Below, one piece after another: positions 9,701 to 18,361 of a stretch of DNA of 64,000 bases. The DNA lies in assembly GCF_900119485.1 (NCBI RefSeq), contig NZ_FPJZ01000001.1, forward strand, positions 350,053 through 414,052, in the 5' to 3' direction. Numbering within the stretch: the first letter of the stretch is position 1; every line of letters starts with the position of its first letter. Source of the stretch: Thermoactinomyces sp. DSM 45891. Lineage in GTDB: Bacteria; Bacillota; Bacilli; Thermoactinomycetales; Thermoactinomycetaceae. The notes under the pieces were generated by a model. It was given only the letters and a program-made list of their open reading frames with translations, made no database searches and was not told the origin of the DNA. The position numbers were made by a program, and so were the translations under genes.

Positions 9701-10988
9701 CATCGTGTACCGCTGAAAGCCCTGTCGTCTCCACATCAAACACCACATACGTCTCATCTACTAGATTCGTAGGACGTGGATTCATCGTTACCGGCACTGC
9801 ATCATCAACGATATTGGCTTCCATTCCAAATAGTAGCTTGATACCCGCATCTTGAGCTGCTTCATAAGCCTTCGGGAAGCCTTGAACACCACCATGATCC
9901 GTAATCGCTACCGCTTTATGCCCCCACTTTGCTACCTTTTTTACAAAATCGCTCGGTGCAAGTAATCCGTCCATGGGGGACATAGATGTATGTAAATGTA
10001 GCTCGATTCGTTTCTCCTCTGCATCATCTACACGTACAGGTGACGCAACTTCTTGGAGGTCGTTAACCATAAAACAGAGCTCTCGGGAAAATGTATCAAA
10101 CTGTACGTCACCGCGGATTTTGACCCAGTCACCATTTCGAATCTGTTGAAAGACTTGAGCTTGCTCCTTATCTCGAGCAAAGCACTTACAGGAAATTGAA
10201 TCTGTGTAGTCCGTGATATTAAAAGTTAGGAGTTTGCGACCACTCTTTAATTCGCGAATCTCCGACTTGAAGATCTTACCTTGTACCGTTACACGTCGAT
10301 CTTCTTCCTGAATGGTTTGAATCTGGACCGACTCATTCCCAATATGCACTCCAAGCTTTTTTGCAACTTCTACAGAAGGCTCTGCTACATCTACGAACGT
10401 CGCGGCCCGTTCTCGTTCTGCTTCCTTCACTTGTTCGATGAGCATCTGCTCTTCCTCAGTCCGCTTTTGCAATAATTCAGTGCGATAATCCGCTTGATTT
10501 TGCTCACTAACCAACCGAACTTTCATCTGACTCCCTGTGTACTCGAGGTAGTAGCGGGCCACATGATCGGCAATCTGTAACTTCTCCGCCATCGCTTGGA
10601 CGGCTGGATTCGGGAGTTGAATACAAATTTCATTTTCCTGAAGCACCCACTCCGCCTTCCCCAGCCATACCGCCGCAGAACGGGTATGATTTTCATTAAT
10701 TTGTTTTTGAATAAAAGTTTTGGCTTGTTTTAAAGCAACTTGATGATCGATTGATTGATATCGATAATGAACTTGAACCGTCCACTCCTTATAGTGATTC
10801 ATCAATGATTGAGCAAATTGATGAGTAAGCTCAATCGGAATCAGCTTAGGAAACTCCATAAACAAATCCCATGTATTTTGTCGTTCGCTTACTTCTACTC
10901 GCAGTATTCGTCCGTTTTTATAGTAGTTGGTATACCAATCTCTTGGTAAATTTACTTCCTTAAAAAGGTTGATCATCGGATCATACAT
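6705..10988 (-). CDS. polC: DNA polymerase III alpha subunit, PolC type
   Basis: Replicative polymerase of low-GC Gram-positives, with built-in 3'-5' proofreading. 1427 residues, normal length. Order: N-terminal domain, OB fold (about 225-315), PHP domain beginning HLHTSMSPMDG (331-341), DEDD exonuclease inserted in the PHP domain (VFDVETTG 416-423; HNARFDMGF near 498), zinc-binding module with Cys 901, 904, 926 and 929, palm with PDIDLNF (954-960), and a C-terminal sliding-clamp motif QLTLF. Start ATG 10988 is preceded by GGGAG at a rather long distance. It lies directly behind the spoIIIA operon, separated by a terminator at 11081-11111. In B. subtilis polC sits elsewhere, beside proS. Confidence 0.98.
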   Translation of the reverse strand: MYDPMINLFKEVNLPRDWYTNYYKNGRILRVEVSERQNTWDLFMEFPKLIPIELTHQFAQSLMNHYKEWTVQVHYRYQSIDHQVALKQAKTFIQKQINENHTRSAAVWLGKAEWVLQENEICIQLPNPAVQAMAEKLQIADHVARYYLEYTGSQMKVRLVSEQNQADYRTELLQKRTEEEQMLIEQVKEAERERAATFVDVAEPSVEVAKKLGVHIGNESVQIQTIQEEDRRVTVQGKIFKSEIRELKSGRKLLTFNITDYTDSISCKCFARDKEQAQVFQQIRNGDWVKIRGDVQFDTFSRELCFMVNDLQEVASPVRVDDAEEKRIELHLHTSMSPMDGLLAPSDFVKKVAKWGHKAVAITDHGGVQGFPKAYEAAQDAGIKLLFGMEANIVDDAVPVTMNPRPTNLVDETYVVFDVETTGLSAVHDVIIELAAVKVHNGKVIDTFSEFANPHRPLAPKIIELTHITDSMLVDAPEADEVVARFLDFIGDCVLVAHNARFDMGFLQQAVNRINGPQVMNPVIDTLELGRFLYPSLKNHRLNNLSKHLDVHLEQHHRAIYDAEATGYVFWKMAQEAEKRKLFTLEDLNQNVDFIDVKRSRPYHVILFAKNETGLYHLYKLVSIAHTEYFYRVPRIPRSKLEEFREGLVIGSGCEKGELYDAALNKSPDDAEKIASFYDYLEIQPIDVNMHLVQKGFVASPEQLRAANRLIVQLGEKLGKPVVATSNAHYLNPEEAIHRTILYRNQSGGRFTDDLSPAHLRTTNEMLQEFSYLGGQKAREVVITNTHLVADMMEELKPFPDDLHAPKLEGAEEELRSSCYENAEAKYGSPLPEMVEARLEKELKSIIGNGFAVIYIISRRLVMKSNEDGYLVGSRGSVGSSFVATMSNITEVNPLQPHYVCSSCQYSEFILDGSVDSGFDLPEKDCPKCGTKLDKDGQDIPFETFLGFEGDKTPDIDLNFSGEYQGRIHEYTEEWLGKQSIFRAGTIATVKEKTAIGYVKKYAEQQGKNPRFAEIQRLAEGCVDVKRTTGQHPGGLMVVPQGSDVLKFTPVQYPADDMNAKTETTHFNYKAIEGRLLKLDLLAHQDPTTLRMLQDTSGIDPLHLPLDDPKVLSIFNSLGALGIKSENVNGIKVGTTGIPEFGTGFVRQMLEETRPTTFSELVRISGLSHGTDVWLGNAQELVKKGHKLSETICTRDEIMSYLMYQGLPPKLSFDIMEKVRKGKGLSPEFEEAMRNNKVPEWYIDSCKKIKYMFPRAHAVAYVTMAVRIAWYKVYQPIHYYAAFFYRMIDGFDCEVILKGPTHVEQTMKEIKEKGFSASAKEKSLYTTLELVQEYFARGFTFKPIDIYRSHATQFVMEDDTTLIPPFKSLEGLGESVAFKIMEARGSGDFLSIDDFQQRTKASSTTIDLLRTMGCMEGLPQSNQLTLF

Positions 10989-11080
10989 GATTTTGACCTA
11001 CTCCCTATCTCTGTAATCAACCGTTATACAATGTCTCTCATTCTATCAAATAATAATAGATTCATCTAGAAATATGGGTG

Positions 11081-11111
11081 AAAAATAAAAAACTCCTGCT
11101 GAGGAGGAGTT
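11081..11111 (-). terminator. terminator of the spoIIIA operon
   Basis: Stem AACTCCT/AGGAGTT (11091-11111) followed on the minus strand by TTTTTTATTTTT. It separates spoIIIAH from polC. Confidence 0.85.
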
Positions 11112-11148
11112 CAGTTGATATAGCCAACACCCTTAATCTTTACCTATC

Positions 11149-11727
11149 TCATGAATGCGAACTAACCGTCACTTGCAAACCATCAACATTGCTATTTTGC
11201 TTCACTAAATCCATCACCTTCACCACTTGACTTGGTGTAAGCTTCGCTGTTTTCACGATCACATCTACATGATCCTCATTCGTTACAACAACCGCATCTG
11301 CAAACTTTAGCTCTTTACAGATAATATCTTCTAGCACACTCTCTTGTTTCTCCGTTTTGTTTAATTGCTCTACCTTTTTACTAGCAGACTCTAGTTGATT
11401 TTTAGTGGCTTTGGGATCCATCATCATTTTGTAGTTTTCCTCTAGTAATTGCTGGCGGAGATACTCCCTGTTTAATTGGTGTCCGACAAAATAATCGGAA
11501 CCTTTTTGCTGCATAGCGTCCTTGGTATCTGTTTTCGCTGTTGTCGAGGCTGGTTTGTTTGCCGCCTTAATATCTACTGCAATTTCACTTTTATTTAAAA
11601 TTTCTTCCGCCTTTTTTGCCATCTGACCTGCAGGTTCTACTGGACCTGAAACGATATAATAAGCAGATAAAACAACCATAAGTGATAACATCGTCACCAA
11701 CCAAATCGTCTGTTTGTTCATGTTCAT
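11149..11727 (-). CDS. spoIIIAH: stage III sporulation protein AH
   Basis: Mother-cell protein of the outer forespore membrane. It binds SpoIIQ across the intermembrane space to form the feeding-tube channel needed for late forespore gene expression. 192 residues. A single N-terminal membrane helix (about 7-27, WLVTMLSLMVVLSAYYIV) is followed by a charged linker and a YscJ/FliF-like ring-building domain in the last 100 residues (ESVLEDIICKELKFADAVV). AGGAGG lies 8 nt before ATG 11727. Last gene of the spoIIIA operon. Confidence 0.95.
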   Translation of the reverse strand: MNMNKQTIWLVTMLSLMVVLSAYYIVSGPVEPAGQMAKKAEEILNKSEIAVDIKAANKPASTTAKTDTKDAMQQKGSDYFVGHQLNREYLRQQLLEENYKMMMDPKATKNQLESASKKVEQLNKTEKQESVLEDIICKELKFADAVVVTNEDHVDVIVKTAKLTPSQVVKVMDLVKQNSNVDGLQVTVSSHS

Positions 11728-11742
11728 TGTAAATTCCTCCTT

Positions 11743-12375
11743 TTATCCTTTGGACAATACCTCAATTCGGTGAATCGGGAGATCTAGCACTCGTTGAATC
11801 GCTTGCAATAAAATCGCCTTCACTTGTAGGTCTTCTACTCCACGTGCTACTACTAAAACCCCACGAACTCTTGGTTTTAGTCGTTTGACAATGAGTGGCT
11901 TTTCTCCACTTCCATCACGGTACATGGCAGTTTTGTTGTTTGTATTGTTTTGTTGAGTGGATCTTGTTCCACCCTTAGGATCCGTTTCAGTTGTCGTTTG
12001 TACGTTTTGTTGTGTCTCATTTTGAATTACTTCTTCTTCGGTTGAATCAAGATTAACCACAACATCCACATCACTAACCCCTACTACTTTACTAAGGATA
12101 TTAGCCAGCTCCTGTTCATACTCAGCCTCATACTTCTGCATAATCGTACCTTCAGACACCTTTGCCTCAGCGGGTTGAGCAGAATTCTTGGATGAGAGAA
12201 GACCCCTTTCATTTTCAGGAGGCATCGCATCTTCCTCAGGTTGAAAAAACGAGGAGACAAGCATGGCTCCAATTCCAAAGAAGACGAGGAGGAGAAAGAG
12301 AAAAAATCGTTTACGCTTCTGATTGTTTCCTCCACCCACTTTATCACCCATTTTTTCAAATAACTTATCAAACAT
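11743..12375 (-). CDS. spoIIIAG: stage III sporulation protein AG
   Basis: Ring-forming component of the SpoIIIA-SpoIIQ channel. 210 residues: short cytosolic N-terminus, one membrane segment (about 23-42, RFFLFLLLVFFGIGAMLVSS), then a ring-building domain interrupted by a low-complexity Thr/Gln/Asn stretch near 122-148, as in other SpoIIIAG proteins where this insert forms the beta crown. Start ATG 12375 follows AGGAGGGG. Confidence 0.95.
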   Translation of the reverse strand: MFDKLFEKMGDKVGGGNNQKRKRFFLFLLLVFFGIGAMLVSSFFQPEEDAMPPENERGLLSSKNSAQPAEAKVSEGTIMQKYEAEYEQELANILSKVVGVSDVDVVVNLDSTEEEVIQNETQQNVQTTTETDPKGGTRSTQQNNTNNKTAMYRDGSGEKPLIVKRLKPRVRGVLVVARGVEDLQVKAILLQAIQRVLDLPIHRIEVLSKG

Positions 12376-12390
12376 TGATTTCCCCTCCTC

Positions 12391-13020
12391 CTATTCTAAT
12401 TGGACCTCTACTTGTTCAGCAGTCAGATTCCACGTTTGCTGGATAAAACCTTGAATCTTTTTCCCAGTCTCGTTTGAAGTAGATTCCGTAGGTATAGGCT
12501 CACTTGATGAAAGAATGGATACTTCTTGAACCGGTTCTACCTGTTTCGCAGAAGATCCTAACGCTTTCTCTCTCACAACAAGATGGATTTTTTCAATATG
12601 AGGGTTTTCTGTTGCAAATTGAGCTACTACATCAGCCGACACCACCTCCATGGCAAATCGATCTGGTATATTCTTCTTCATCCAGGTCTCCATAGACTGT
12701 TCCGTTTTCTGCTGAATCACTTGATCTTGTTGCTTTTTTAGCTGAGTTGTTTGCTCGTTTATATCTGCAATCGACATCATCTCAGGCATGGCCACTACTG
12801 CCTTGTTTTCATCAAAGAAAGCAAGCTCGGTCAGATTCAGGTTTTCACTTAGTAATTTAAAGATCGGAGATAAGATCGCCATCAAGATGAGAAGGCCCAT
12901 TACCAGTTTGACGTACTTCTCCATCGAATTACTAGGCAACAACATGTCTAAAAATGTAGCTACAAGTACTAACAAAATAATTTGTTTGAGCCAATCACCC
13001 ATCCATTCGATGTGTCTCAC
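12391..13020 (-). CDS. spoIIIAF: stage III sporulation protein AF
   Basis: 209 residues with two N-terminal membrane helices (about 11-28 and 36-58) and a C-terminal ring-building-motif domain, as in the family. GTG start at 13020 lies one base beyond the spoIIIAE stop, and no strong ribosome site is visible, so translation is probably coupled to spoIIIAE. A possible later ATG at residue 7 lacks better support. Confidence 0.93.
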   Translation of the reverse strand: MRHIEWMGDWLKQIILLVLVATFLDMLLPSNSMEKYVKLVMGLLILMAILSPIFKLLSENLNLTELAFFDENKAVVAMPEMMSIADINEQTTQLKKQQDQVIQQKTEQSMETWMKKNIPDRFAMEVVSADVVAQFATENPHIEKIHLVVREKALGSSAKQVEPVQEVSILSSSEPIPTESTSNETGKKIQGFIQQTWNLTAEQVEVQLE

Positions 13021-13021
13021 C

Positions 13022-14218
13022 TCATCTCATCATCAGTGATATATTCCCAGATGTAATAACAATCGTAATGGCAAGGAAAAACATAAGCCCTACAGCAGCC
13101 AATGCAGCAAAGACGAAAATCAAGGTTTTTCCAATCGCCGACAAGCTTTCAATCACCGGGCTATTTCCCAAAGGTTGCATAATCGCCGCCGAAAAGTTAT
13201 AGATAAAAGCCAGTGTAAGAATTTTCAGTGCAGGGAACGCACAGATCATAAGCAAAATCACAACTCCAGCTAATCCAATCGTGTTCTTCATCAATAAAGA
13301 AGCTCCAGCGACTGTGTCTGCTGCCTCTGAAATCGTTCTTCCTACAACCGGGACAAAATTACCTGTAATATACTTGGCTGTACGGATCGTTACTCCGTCC
13401 GCTACAGCTGTGGTAGCTCCTTGAATTGAGATAACACCTAGGAAAATCGTTAACAATCCTCCTAGTACGGTAATGGCCACTTTTCTCAGCAAGCCTGCCA
13501 AATGATTTACTTTATACTTGTTTGAGATCGTGCTGACAACAGCTAAGATCGTCGAGAAAAAGAGGAGTGGAAATACAAATGTATAAATAATCGTGCCAAT
13601 CACATGGATCATAAAGATGATTAGTGGATGAAACAAGGTGACAGACGTCAAATTCCCCATCGATCCAAGCAGTGTTAAGAGCAACGGAACAAGCGCAAAC
13701 ATAAAATGAATCATCTTCTCAATGGCACTCTTAGCGGCTTCGATCGCTACCGAGAAACTATCTACAGCTAGGACAACGATGACTAAGAACACAATGGCAT
13801 ACGCTACTTTACTCACCTGATTATTTTCAAAAGCATTTTGCATCGTTTGGAGCAACATACTAAAAACGGTCAGAACCACAATTGCACCAAGTAATTTGCC
13901 GTTGTACATCACTTCATGGAAGAAAAACTTTGCAAAAGCCGTGAAGAATGCTTTAAAGCTGATCTCCTTTTCTTGAAATAAGAGATCAAAAAAACCTGGC
14001 ACCTTCCCATCAAAATACCTTCCATACTCAGTTTGAAGTTGATTCCAAAATGACTCTACCTCTTGTGTCTGGAGTTGATCCAGTTGGGAGCGAACCACTT
14101 CTTTTGTTAAGTTGGTAGGAGTGGGATCGGGTTCTTCCCCGTTCGCTAATGCAGAACTTGGATTCAAACTGACGATGAGAAGGAAGAGAGCGAGAATCAT
14201 CCATCCAACTCTCTGCAT
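13022..14218 (-). CDS. spoIIIAE: stage III sporulation protein AE
   Basis: Large polytopic protein of the SpoIIIA export-like apparatus. 398 residues from ATG 14218, preceded by AAAGGAGGA 7 nt upstream; this start also leaves a normal signal peptide (MQRVGWMILALFLLIVS, cleavage likely after ALA near 24). About eight membrane segments follow an N-terminal extracytosolic region of roughly 90 residues. The family resembles FliP/YscR-like export gate components in proposals from the literature. Confidence 0.95.
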   Translation of the reverse strand: MQRVGWMILALFLLIVSLNPSSALANGEEPDPTPTNLTKEVVRSQLDQLQTQEVESFWNQLQTEYGRYFDGKVPGFFDLLFQEKEISFKAFFTAFAKFFFHEVMYNGKLLGAIVVLTVFSMLLQTMQNAFENNQVSKVAYAIVFLVIVVLAVDSFSVAIEAAKSAIEKMIHFMFALVPLLLTLLGSMGNLTSVTLFHPLIIFMIHVIGTIIYTFVFPLLFFSTILAVVSTISNKYKVNHLAGLLRKVAITVLGGLLTIFLGVISIQGATTAVADGVTIRTAKYITGNFVPVVGRTISEAADTVAGASLLMKNTIGLAGVVILLMICAFPALKILTLAFIYNFSAAIMQPLGNSPVIESLSAIGKTLIFVFAALAAVGLMFFLAITIVITSGNISLMMR

Positions 14219-14231
14219 AAGCGATCCTCCT

Positions 14232-14621
14232 TTATGCGGGTAATATGGAAACAATGGTCTCAATAATGACGGTAATAATCGGAATCGCCATTACCATAAT
14301 TAATACCTTTCCAGCTAGCTCAATCTTAGAAGCAATAGAACCTTGTCCAGCATCTCTGGTAACTTGAGCCCCAAACTCAGCAATGTACGCAATCCCAATA
14401 ATCTTTAAGATCGTTTCCAGAAACAGATTGTTCACATGAGCTTGAGTGGCTAAATTCTCTAAGATGCGGATTACATCGGCAATCTTCCCAGCTAGAGCGA
14501 GAAAGATCGTAATTCCCACAAACGTAGCTAACAAGAAAGCAAAGATTGGTTTTTGTTCTTTGACGACTAAGATGAGGATTGTAGTGATTAAACCTAGCCC
14601 CACCACTTGCAGTATTTCCAA
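14232..14621 (-). CDS. spoIIIAD: stage III sporulation protein AD
   Basis: 129-residue, almost wholly hydrophobic protein with four predicted helices, conserved AQVTRDAGQ motif near 84-92. Part of the inner core of the mother-cell SpoIIIA complex. A good ribosome site (GGAGGCGATC) precedes ATG 14621. Confidence 0.94.
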   Translation of the reverse strand: MEILQVVGLGLITTILILVVKEQKPIFAFLLATFVGITIFLALAGKIADVIRILENLATQAHVNNLFLETILKIIGIAYIAEFGAQVTRDAGQGSIASKIELAGKVLIMVMAIPIITVIIETIVSILPA

Positions 14622-14637
14622 GTGGATCGCCTCCGTT

Positions 14638-14844
14638 CTACATTCGGAACAAGAACACGTTCTTAATCGTAGTAAATAAGTCTTGTATCAGCATCGCAAC
14701 CATAAATAAAACCACTCCGAAGCCGAAAAGCGTTACCCAATGAGCAAAATCTTCCTTTCCCATCTGCTTTAAAATGGTATGAATCATGGCGACAATGATT
14801 CCAATCCCAGCAATCTGGAACACAGCATCAACGTTGTATGGCAT
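14638..14844 (-). CDS. spoIIIAC: stage III sporulation protein AC
   Basis: 68 residues with two membrane helices, typical size for SpoIIIAC. Contains GIGIIVAMIHTILKQMGKED, a conserved stretch of the family. Lies 10 nt after spoIIIAB and shares its operon. Confidence 0.93.
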   Translation of the reverse strand: MPYNVDAVFQIAGIGIIVAMIHTILKQMGKEDFAHWVTLFGFGVVLFMVAMLIQDLFTTIKNVFLFRM

Positions 14845-14854
14845 TATGTACCTC

Positions 14855-15373
14855 CTAATACATCAAGATGATCAATAGTGCCCCGGCAAGGATTCCTAGC
14901 GTTTTGAACATTTTCTCGTACTGGATCTGCTCTTCCTGAGCTCTATGCTCCTCGATCTCTAAATTGCTCTTCGTTACTGCTAGATTTTGTAATTGATCCT
15001 GCCGATCAGAGATCCCAAGCGTCTTACAAAAATCCAAAATTACTTGCTTCTCTGGTTGCTTCATACAAGTGGCTCCCCAATTACTCTCGATTGCCTGAAC
15101 AAAACATTCGTAGGTAGAAGCACCGTCTAATTGGAGTAAGTTTTCATGAGCCTGTTGAAAAATTGCTTGTATGAAACCATCCATTCTTGCCGCAATCGAT
15201 TGACAGGCATCAATCAGAGTTCGGGTTCCGTAACCAATCTCTGTTTCTAGTAATTGAAGAGCCGATCGAACCTGGCGGATCTGTTTGGGTCTCTCAGCAA
15301 ACGTACGAGCATGCTGAAATCCAGCCCATGTTGTTCCGATCAAGATGATGCATGCACCAAGTAGCTTAAGCAT
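14855..15373 (-). CDS. spoIIIAB: stage III sporulation protein AB
   Basis: 172 residues with one N-terminal membrane helix, a helical cytosolic or intermembrane body (PKQIRQVRSALQLLETEI) and a C-terminal helix, resembling GspF/PilC-type proteins. Overlaps the 3' end of spoIIIAA by 8 nt, so the two are translationally coupled. Confidence 0.94.
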   Translation of the reverse strand: MLKLLGACIILIGTTWAGFQHARTFAERPKQIRQVRSALQLLETEIGYGTRTLIDACQSIAARMDGFIQAIFQQAHENLLQLDGASTYECFVQAIESNWGATCMKQPEKQVILDFCKTLGISDRQDQLQNLAVTKSNLEIEEHRAQEEQIQYEKMFKTLGILAGALLIILMY

Positions 15374-16349
15374 AAGAAGCCCACTCGTTTTTTTTAGATG
15401 GATAGTTTATCTGTTTACCCGATCCATTATAAATTGCCTCGATGGTTCCAGGGCCTCGTTTACGCGATAGTAGGATGACCCGATCAAAAATCCCTTGTTT
15501 CAAAAGGTCGCCCAACTCTGCCCGGCGCGATACTTCTTCCCATGTATGTCCATGTGCAGTCGAGATTACCTTTACTCCGGCATGGATCGCTTCATGCATA
15601 GCATACAGATCTTCTAGCCTCCCAACCTCATCGACAATCATGACATCTGGAGACATAGAACGAATCATCATCATCATCCCTTCTGCTTTGGGACAACCAT
15701 CTAAAATATCAGTTCTAGGACCTACATCATGTTGGGGTACACCACCTACACAGCCAGCGATTTCGGAACGCTCATCTACAATCCCGATTTTCTTGGATGG
15801 ATACATCTTTTCATCACCTAAACTAATCAGGCGTGCTAAATCGCGAAGCAAAGTCGTTTTGCCACATTGAGGCGGCGATACGATCAGAACATTATGCAAA
15901 TTTTTGTTAGCTCCAAACAAAATAGGCAGCAATTCTTCCCCTACCCCTTTTACTTCTCGTGCAATGCGAATATTAAATCCTGTTACATCTCGCAAATGTT
16001 TCACTCTACCCTGCTCCATCACCACTTTTCCTGCTAGTCCCACGCGATGCCCACCTTCAATGGTGATATACCCCCTTCTAAGCTCCTCCTCCATCGCATA
16101 CAAACTGTGATTACTGAGGAGATTTAGTAACTTGGTGCATTCTTCACGACTGGGTAAAACAGAATCTTTCGGCGTTGTATTCAGCTGACGATTGTAACTA
16201 ACAAACCACGATTGTTCGGATGTAATCACTTCTAAAGGACGATTCTGTCTAATGCGTATTTCTTCTAAACTTCCTAGAATCGTACGTGGAAGTGATTGAA
16301 TGATTTCGCGGATAGACAGTGGGAGAATCTGATAAATCGGTTTCAGCAT
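15366..16349 (-). CDS. spoIIIAA: stage III sporulation protein AA, ATPase
   Basis: Secretion-type ATPase that powers the SpoIIIA complex. 327 residues from ATG 16349, chosen over an earlier in-frame start because AGGAGGTG (16357-16364) lies 7 nt upstream. Walker A PPQCGKTTLL begins at about residue 159; Walker B is MIVDEVGR and is followed by a HGHTWEEV region. First gene of the eight-gene operon. In B. subtilis the operon is transcribed by sigma-E in the mother cell; I could not fix a sigma-E promoter here. Confidence 0.95.
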   Translation of the reverse strand: MLKPIYQILPLSIREIIQSLPRTILGSLEEIRIRQNRPLEVITSEQSWFVSYNRQLNTTPKDSVLPSREECTKLLNLLSNHSLYAMEEELRRGYITIEGGHRVGLAGKVVMEQGRVKHLRDVTGFNIRIAREVKGVGEELLPILFGANKNLHNVLIVSPPQCGKTTLLRDLARLISLGDEKMYPSKKIGIVDERSEIAGCVGGVPQHDVGPRTDILDGCPKAEGMMMMIRSMSPDVMIVDEVGRLEDLYAMHEAIHAGVKVISTAHGHTWEEVSRRAELGDLLKQGIFDRVILLSRKRGPGTIEAIYNGSGKQINYPSKKNEWASYA

Positions 16350-16435
16350 CCAAAAACACCTCCTGTCCAATATTCTCTTTATTCCTCAATGTATGGCTTG
16401 TATCGCTTGTTTATGACAAGCTCTCTTGAGGGCAA

Positions 16436-16465
16436 TAAAAAGAACCAGCTCGTGAGAGCTAGTTC
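16436..16465 (-). terminator. terminator of the DoxX gene
   Basis: Stem GAACTAGCT/AGCTGGTTC (16442-16465) followed on the minus strand by TTTTTATT. Confidence 0.8.
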
Positions 16466-16489
16466 GTATGAAGCATCAAATACTCATTA

Positions 16490-16900
16490 TCATCGTTTTC
16501 TACTTAAAAACAGCGAATCAACAGCAAGGAATCTACTTCCATTCAAGGCAAGATAAATCGCGATTGCTAATAAGGCAAGATCAAATTCATACCCAGCGGA
16601 TTGTCCATTTCCCATAAAGCCAGCTGATAATTTCACAGAGAAAATCGCGCCAATCATAACAAGACCATTTAAGATCGCAATTACTCTAGTACCTAATCCG
16701 ATAATAAGAAGCATTCCCCCCACTAGCTCAATCGTCGCAACAATATATGCTAAGAATCCAGGTAATCCAATACTCGCAAACCAATCAGAAACTCCATCAA
16801 GCCCACCAGAAAATTTCGACCAACCGTGTATAAAAAAGGTAATACCCAAAATAACACGAAGAACCAAAGCTCCCCATTCAACTTGTTTATTATCAGCCAT
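16490..16900 (-). CDS. DoxX family membrane protein
   Basis: 136 residues with four membrane helices and the DoxX signature (LRVILGITFFIHGWSKF near the start, GLPGFLAYIVATIELVGG in the middle). DoxX proteins are small quinone-linked or redox-associated membrane proteins; the real substrate is unknown for most. ATG 16900 chosen because AAGGGTG lies 9 nt before it and it matches the family's start; an upstream in-frame ATG exists at 16948. It has its own strong promoter (16973-17002) and terminator, so it is monocistronic. Confidence 0.88.
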   Translation of the reverse strand: MADNKQVEWGALVLRVILGITFFIHGWSKFSGGLDGVSDWFASIGLPGFLAYIVATIELVGGMLLIIGLGTRVIAILNGLVMIGAIFSVKLSAGFMGNGQSAGYEFDLALLAIAIYLALNGSRFLAVDSLFLSRKR

Positions 16901-16972
16901 CTTACTATACACCCTTCCATTTTTATAACCAAGTAATCTGATAAACAATATAGTGGTTACGATTTGTAAGTA

Positions 16973-17002
16973 ATTATATTTAAAGTAAGTAACTTATGTC
17001 AA
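16973..17002 (-). promoter_or_regulatory. sigma-A promoter of the DoxX gene
   Basis: On the minus strand TTGACA (16997-17002), 18-nt spacer, TATAAT (16973-16978). Both hexamers are consensus. Transcription would begin about 65 nt before the ATG at 16900. Confidence 0.8.
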
Positions 17003-17028
17003 ATGACGATATTTTCCATGTACTTGAT

Positions 17029-17065
17029 AGAGAAAAAGCAGGGCTTAATGCCCCACTTTTTCTCT
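17029..17065. terminator. bidirectional hairpin terminator
   Basis: Nearly perfect palindrome: AGAGAAAAAG, then TGGGGC/GCCCTG around a short loop, then CTTTTTCTCT. It overlaps the last codons of the HTH-TPR gene on the minus strand and carries T runs on both sides. Confidence 0.75.
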
Positions 17066-18361
17066 CAACTCTTGCTCGAAAGCAAATTTCTCGATTAAAC
17101 TGTCCATGAATTTCTGTTCATCTTCTAGTGTCCTATACGTCTCTGCTAGACGTTCCAACACGATCAGCCGAATGTGAGTACTACCTTTTTTGGCAATTTC
17201 TTTTGCTTGAAGATACTGATTTAATCCATTTTCTAGCTGGTTCAATTCTACCTGCAAATCCCCAAGATAGACATATGCTTTTGCTAAGCTAGTAAAGTCA
17301 TTCCATCGCTTGCTTAGGAAGACAACTTGTTCAATTTTTTCTCTTGCCGCTTCATACTGCTGCTCTTTTAGATAGAACATACCATATTCAAGATATGTCT
17401 GTACCACCAGAGAACGCTCTTTTATCCGATCTTCTAAAGCGAGAGCTGTTCGATAAGCAACATCAGCAAACTCGATCAATCCTTGTTCATGATATACATT
17501 TGCCAGCATTAACCAACATTCACAAACTAATGAATGCTCTCCGTTTTCCCCGCACCAACGTATCGCTTCTTCTAATAATTGAATCGCTTCTTTGTTAAGA
17601 CCTAGTGCCCGAGACAGCCTCACTTTACCCATATATAATTGGATAATCAGATAGGAGGAACGTATCAATGGAACATCATTCCAAAAGGAAGAGTAGAAGT
17701 AATACGCTTCGTTCATTCTCTCTAGCTGAATTAAGCATAGAACACGAAGTCCTGCCAATGTTAGCTCGGCATCCTTATTTTTCTTGCGCTTCTCTCCTTC
17801 TTCAATCCACTCCATTCCACGATCTGCTACTTCAAGGGCTTGTTCATAACTCTTCAATAGATACAAGGAATGGCAAATCTCACGATAACACTCTAACTCA
17901 AGTGGATGATGGACATGAGCCACCTTTGTAATGCGCAGAACCATCTGATACTCCGAAATCGCTTTTTCGTAGTCTTCTTGAGAAAAATAATATTTCCCTT
18001 TCGAAAAATGATAAAAATGAGCCAGCGCATGGGTTTCAGATAAACGATTCTTTTTAAGCCATTCCCAAGCCCGTTTGCTATTGCCAGAGGAGATCCATGT
18101 TTCAACTGCCTTTAACTCTAATAAATACAAGTCATCTTTCTGCTTTTGTTTGGTTTCCAATGCATTCAGTTGATGGAAGTCGATTCCTAGCTTATCTAAC
18201 AGGTACCTAACCTTTTCCTCTTTTACATGCGAGTATCCACGCTCAATGTTACTAATGGTGGAAACAGAAATTTGATCATCTGCTAAATCCTCTAAGCGAA
18301 GACCTCGCTCTTTTCGATAAGAGCGAATCGTTTCTCCTAGTTCCATAGTAGATAATTGCAT
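17045..18361 (-). CDS. HTH transcriptional regulator with TPR repeats
   Basis: 438 residues. An N-terminal Xre-type helix-turn-helix (about 8-62, with ISVSTISNIERGYSH as recognition region) is followed by six or more TPR-like helical repeats to the C-terminus (for example ALAHFYHFSKGKYYFSQEDY and ECWLMLANVYHEQGL). The layout is that of RRNPP peptide-sensing regulators such as NprR and PlcR, but also of many orphan Xre-TPR proteins. No small secreted propeptide gene was found on either side, so quorum sensing is not supported. It ends in a terminator before the DoxX promoter and is divergent from the gene at 18582. Confidence 0.85.
   Translation of the reverse strand: MQLSTMELGETIRSYRKERGLRLEDLADDQISVSTISNIERGYSHVKEEKVRYLLDKLGIDFHQLNALETKQKQKDDLYLLELKAVETWISSGNSKRAWEWLKKNRLSETHALAHFYHFSKGKYYFSQEDYEKAISEYQMVLRITKVAHVHHPLELECYREICHSLYLLKSYEQALEVADRGMEWIEEGEKRKKNKDAELTLAGLRVLCLIQLERMNEAYYFYSSFWNDVPLIRSSYLIIQLYMGKVRLSRALGLNKEAIQLLEEAIRWCGENGEHSLVCECWLMLANVYHEQGLIEFADVAYRTALALEDRIKERSLVVQTYLEYGMFYLKEQQYEAAREKIEQVVFLSKRWNDFTSLAKAYVYLGDLQVELNQLENGLNQYLQAKEIAKKGSTHIRLIVLERLAETYRTLEDEQKFMDSLIEKFAFEQELREKVGH

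Noticed and set aside
16950..17044. Search for a quorum-sensing propeptide gene after the HTH-TPR regulator
   Set aside because: Only trivial frames of a few codons; no signal-peptide-like small ORF with a ribosome site.
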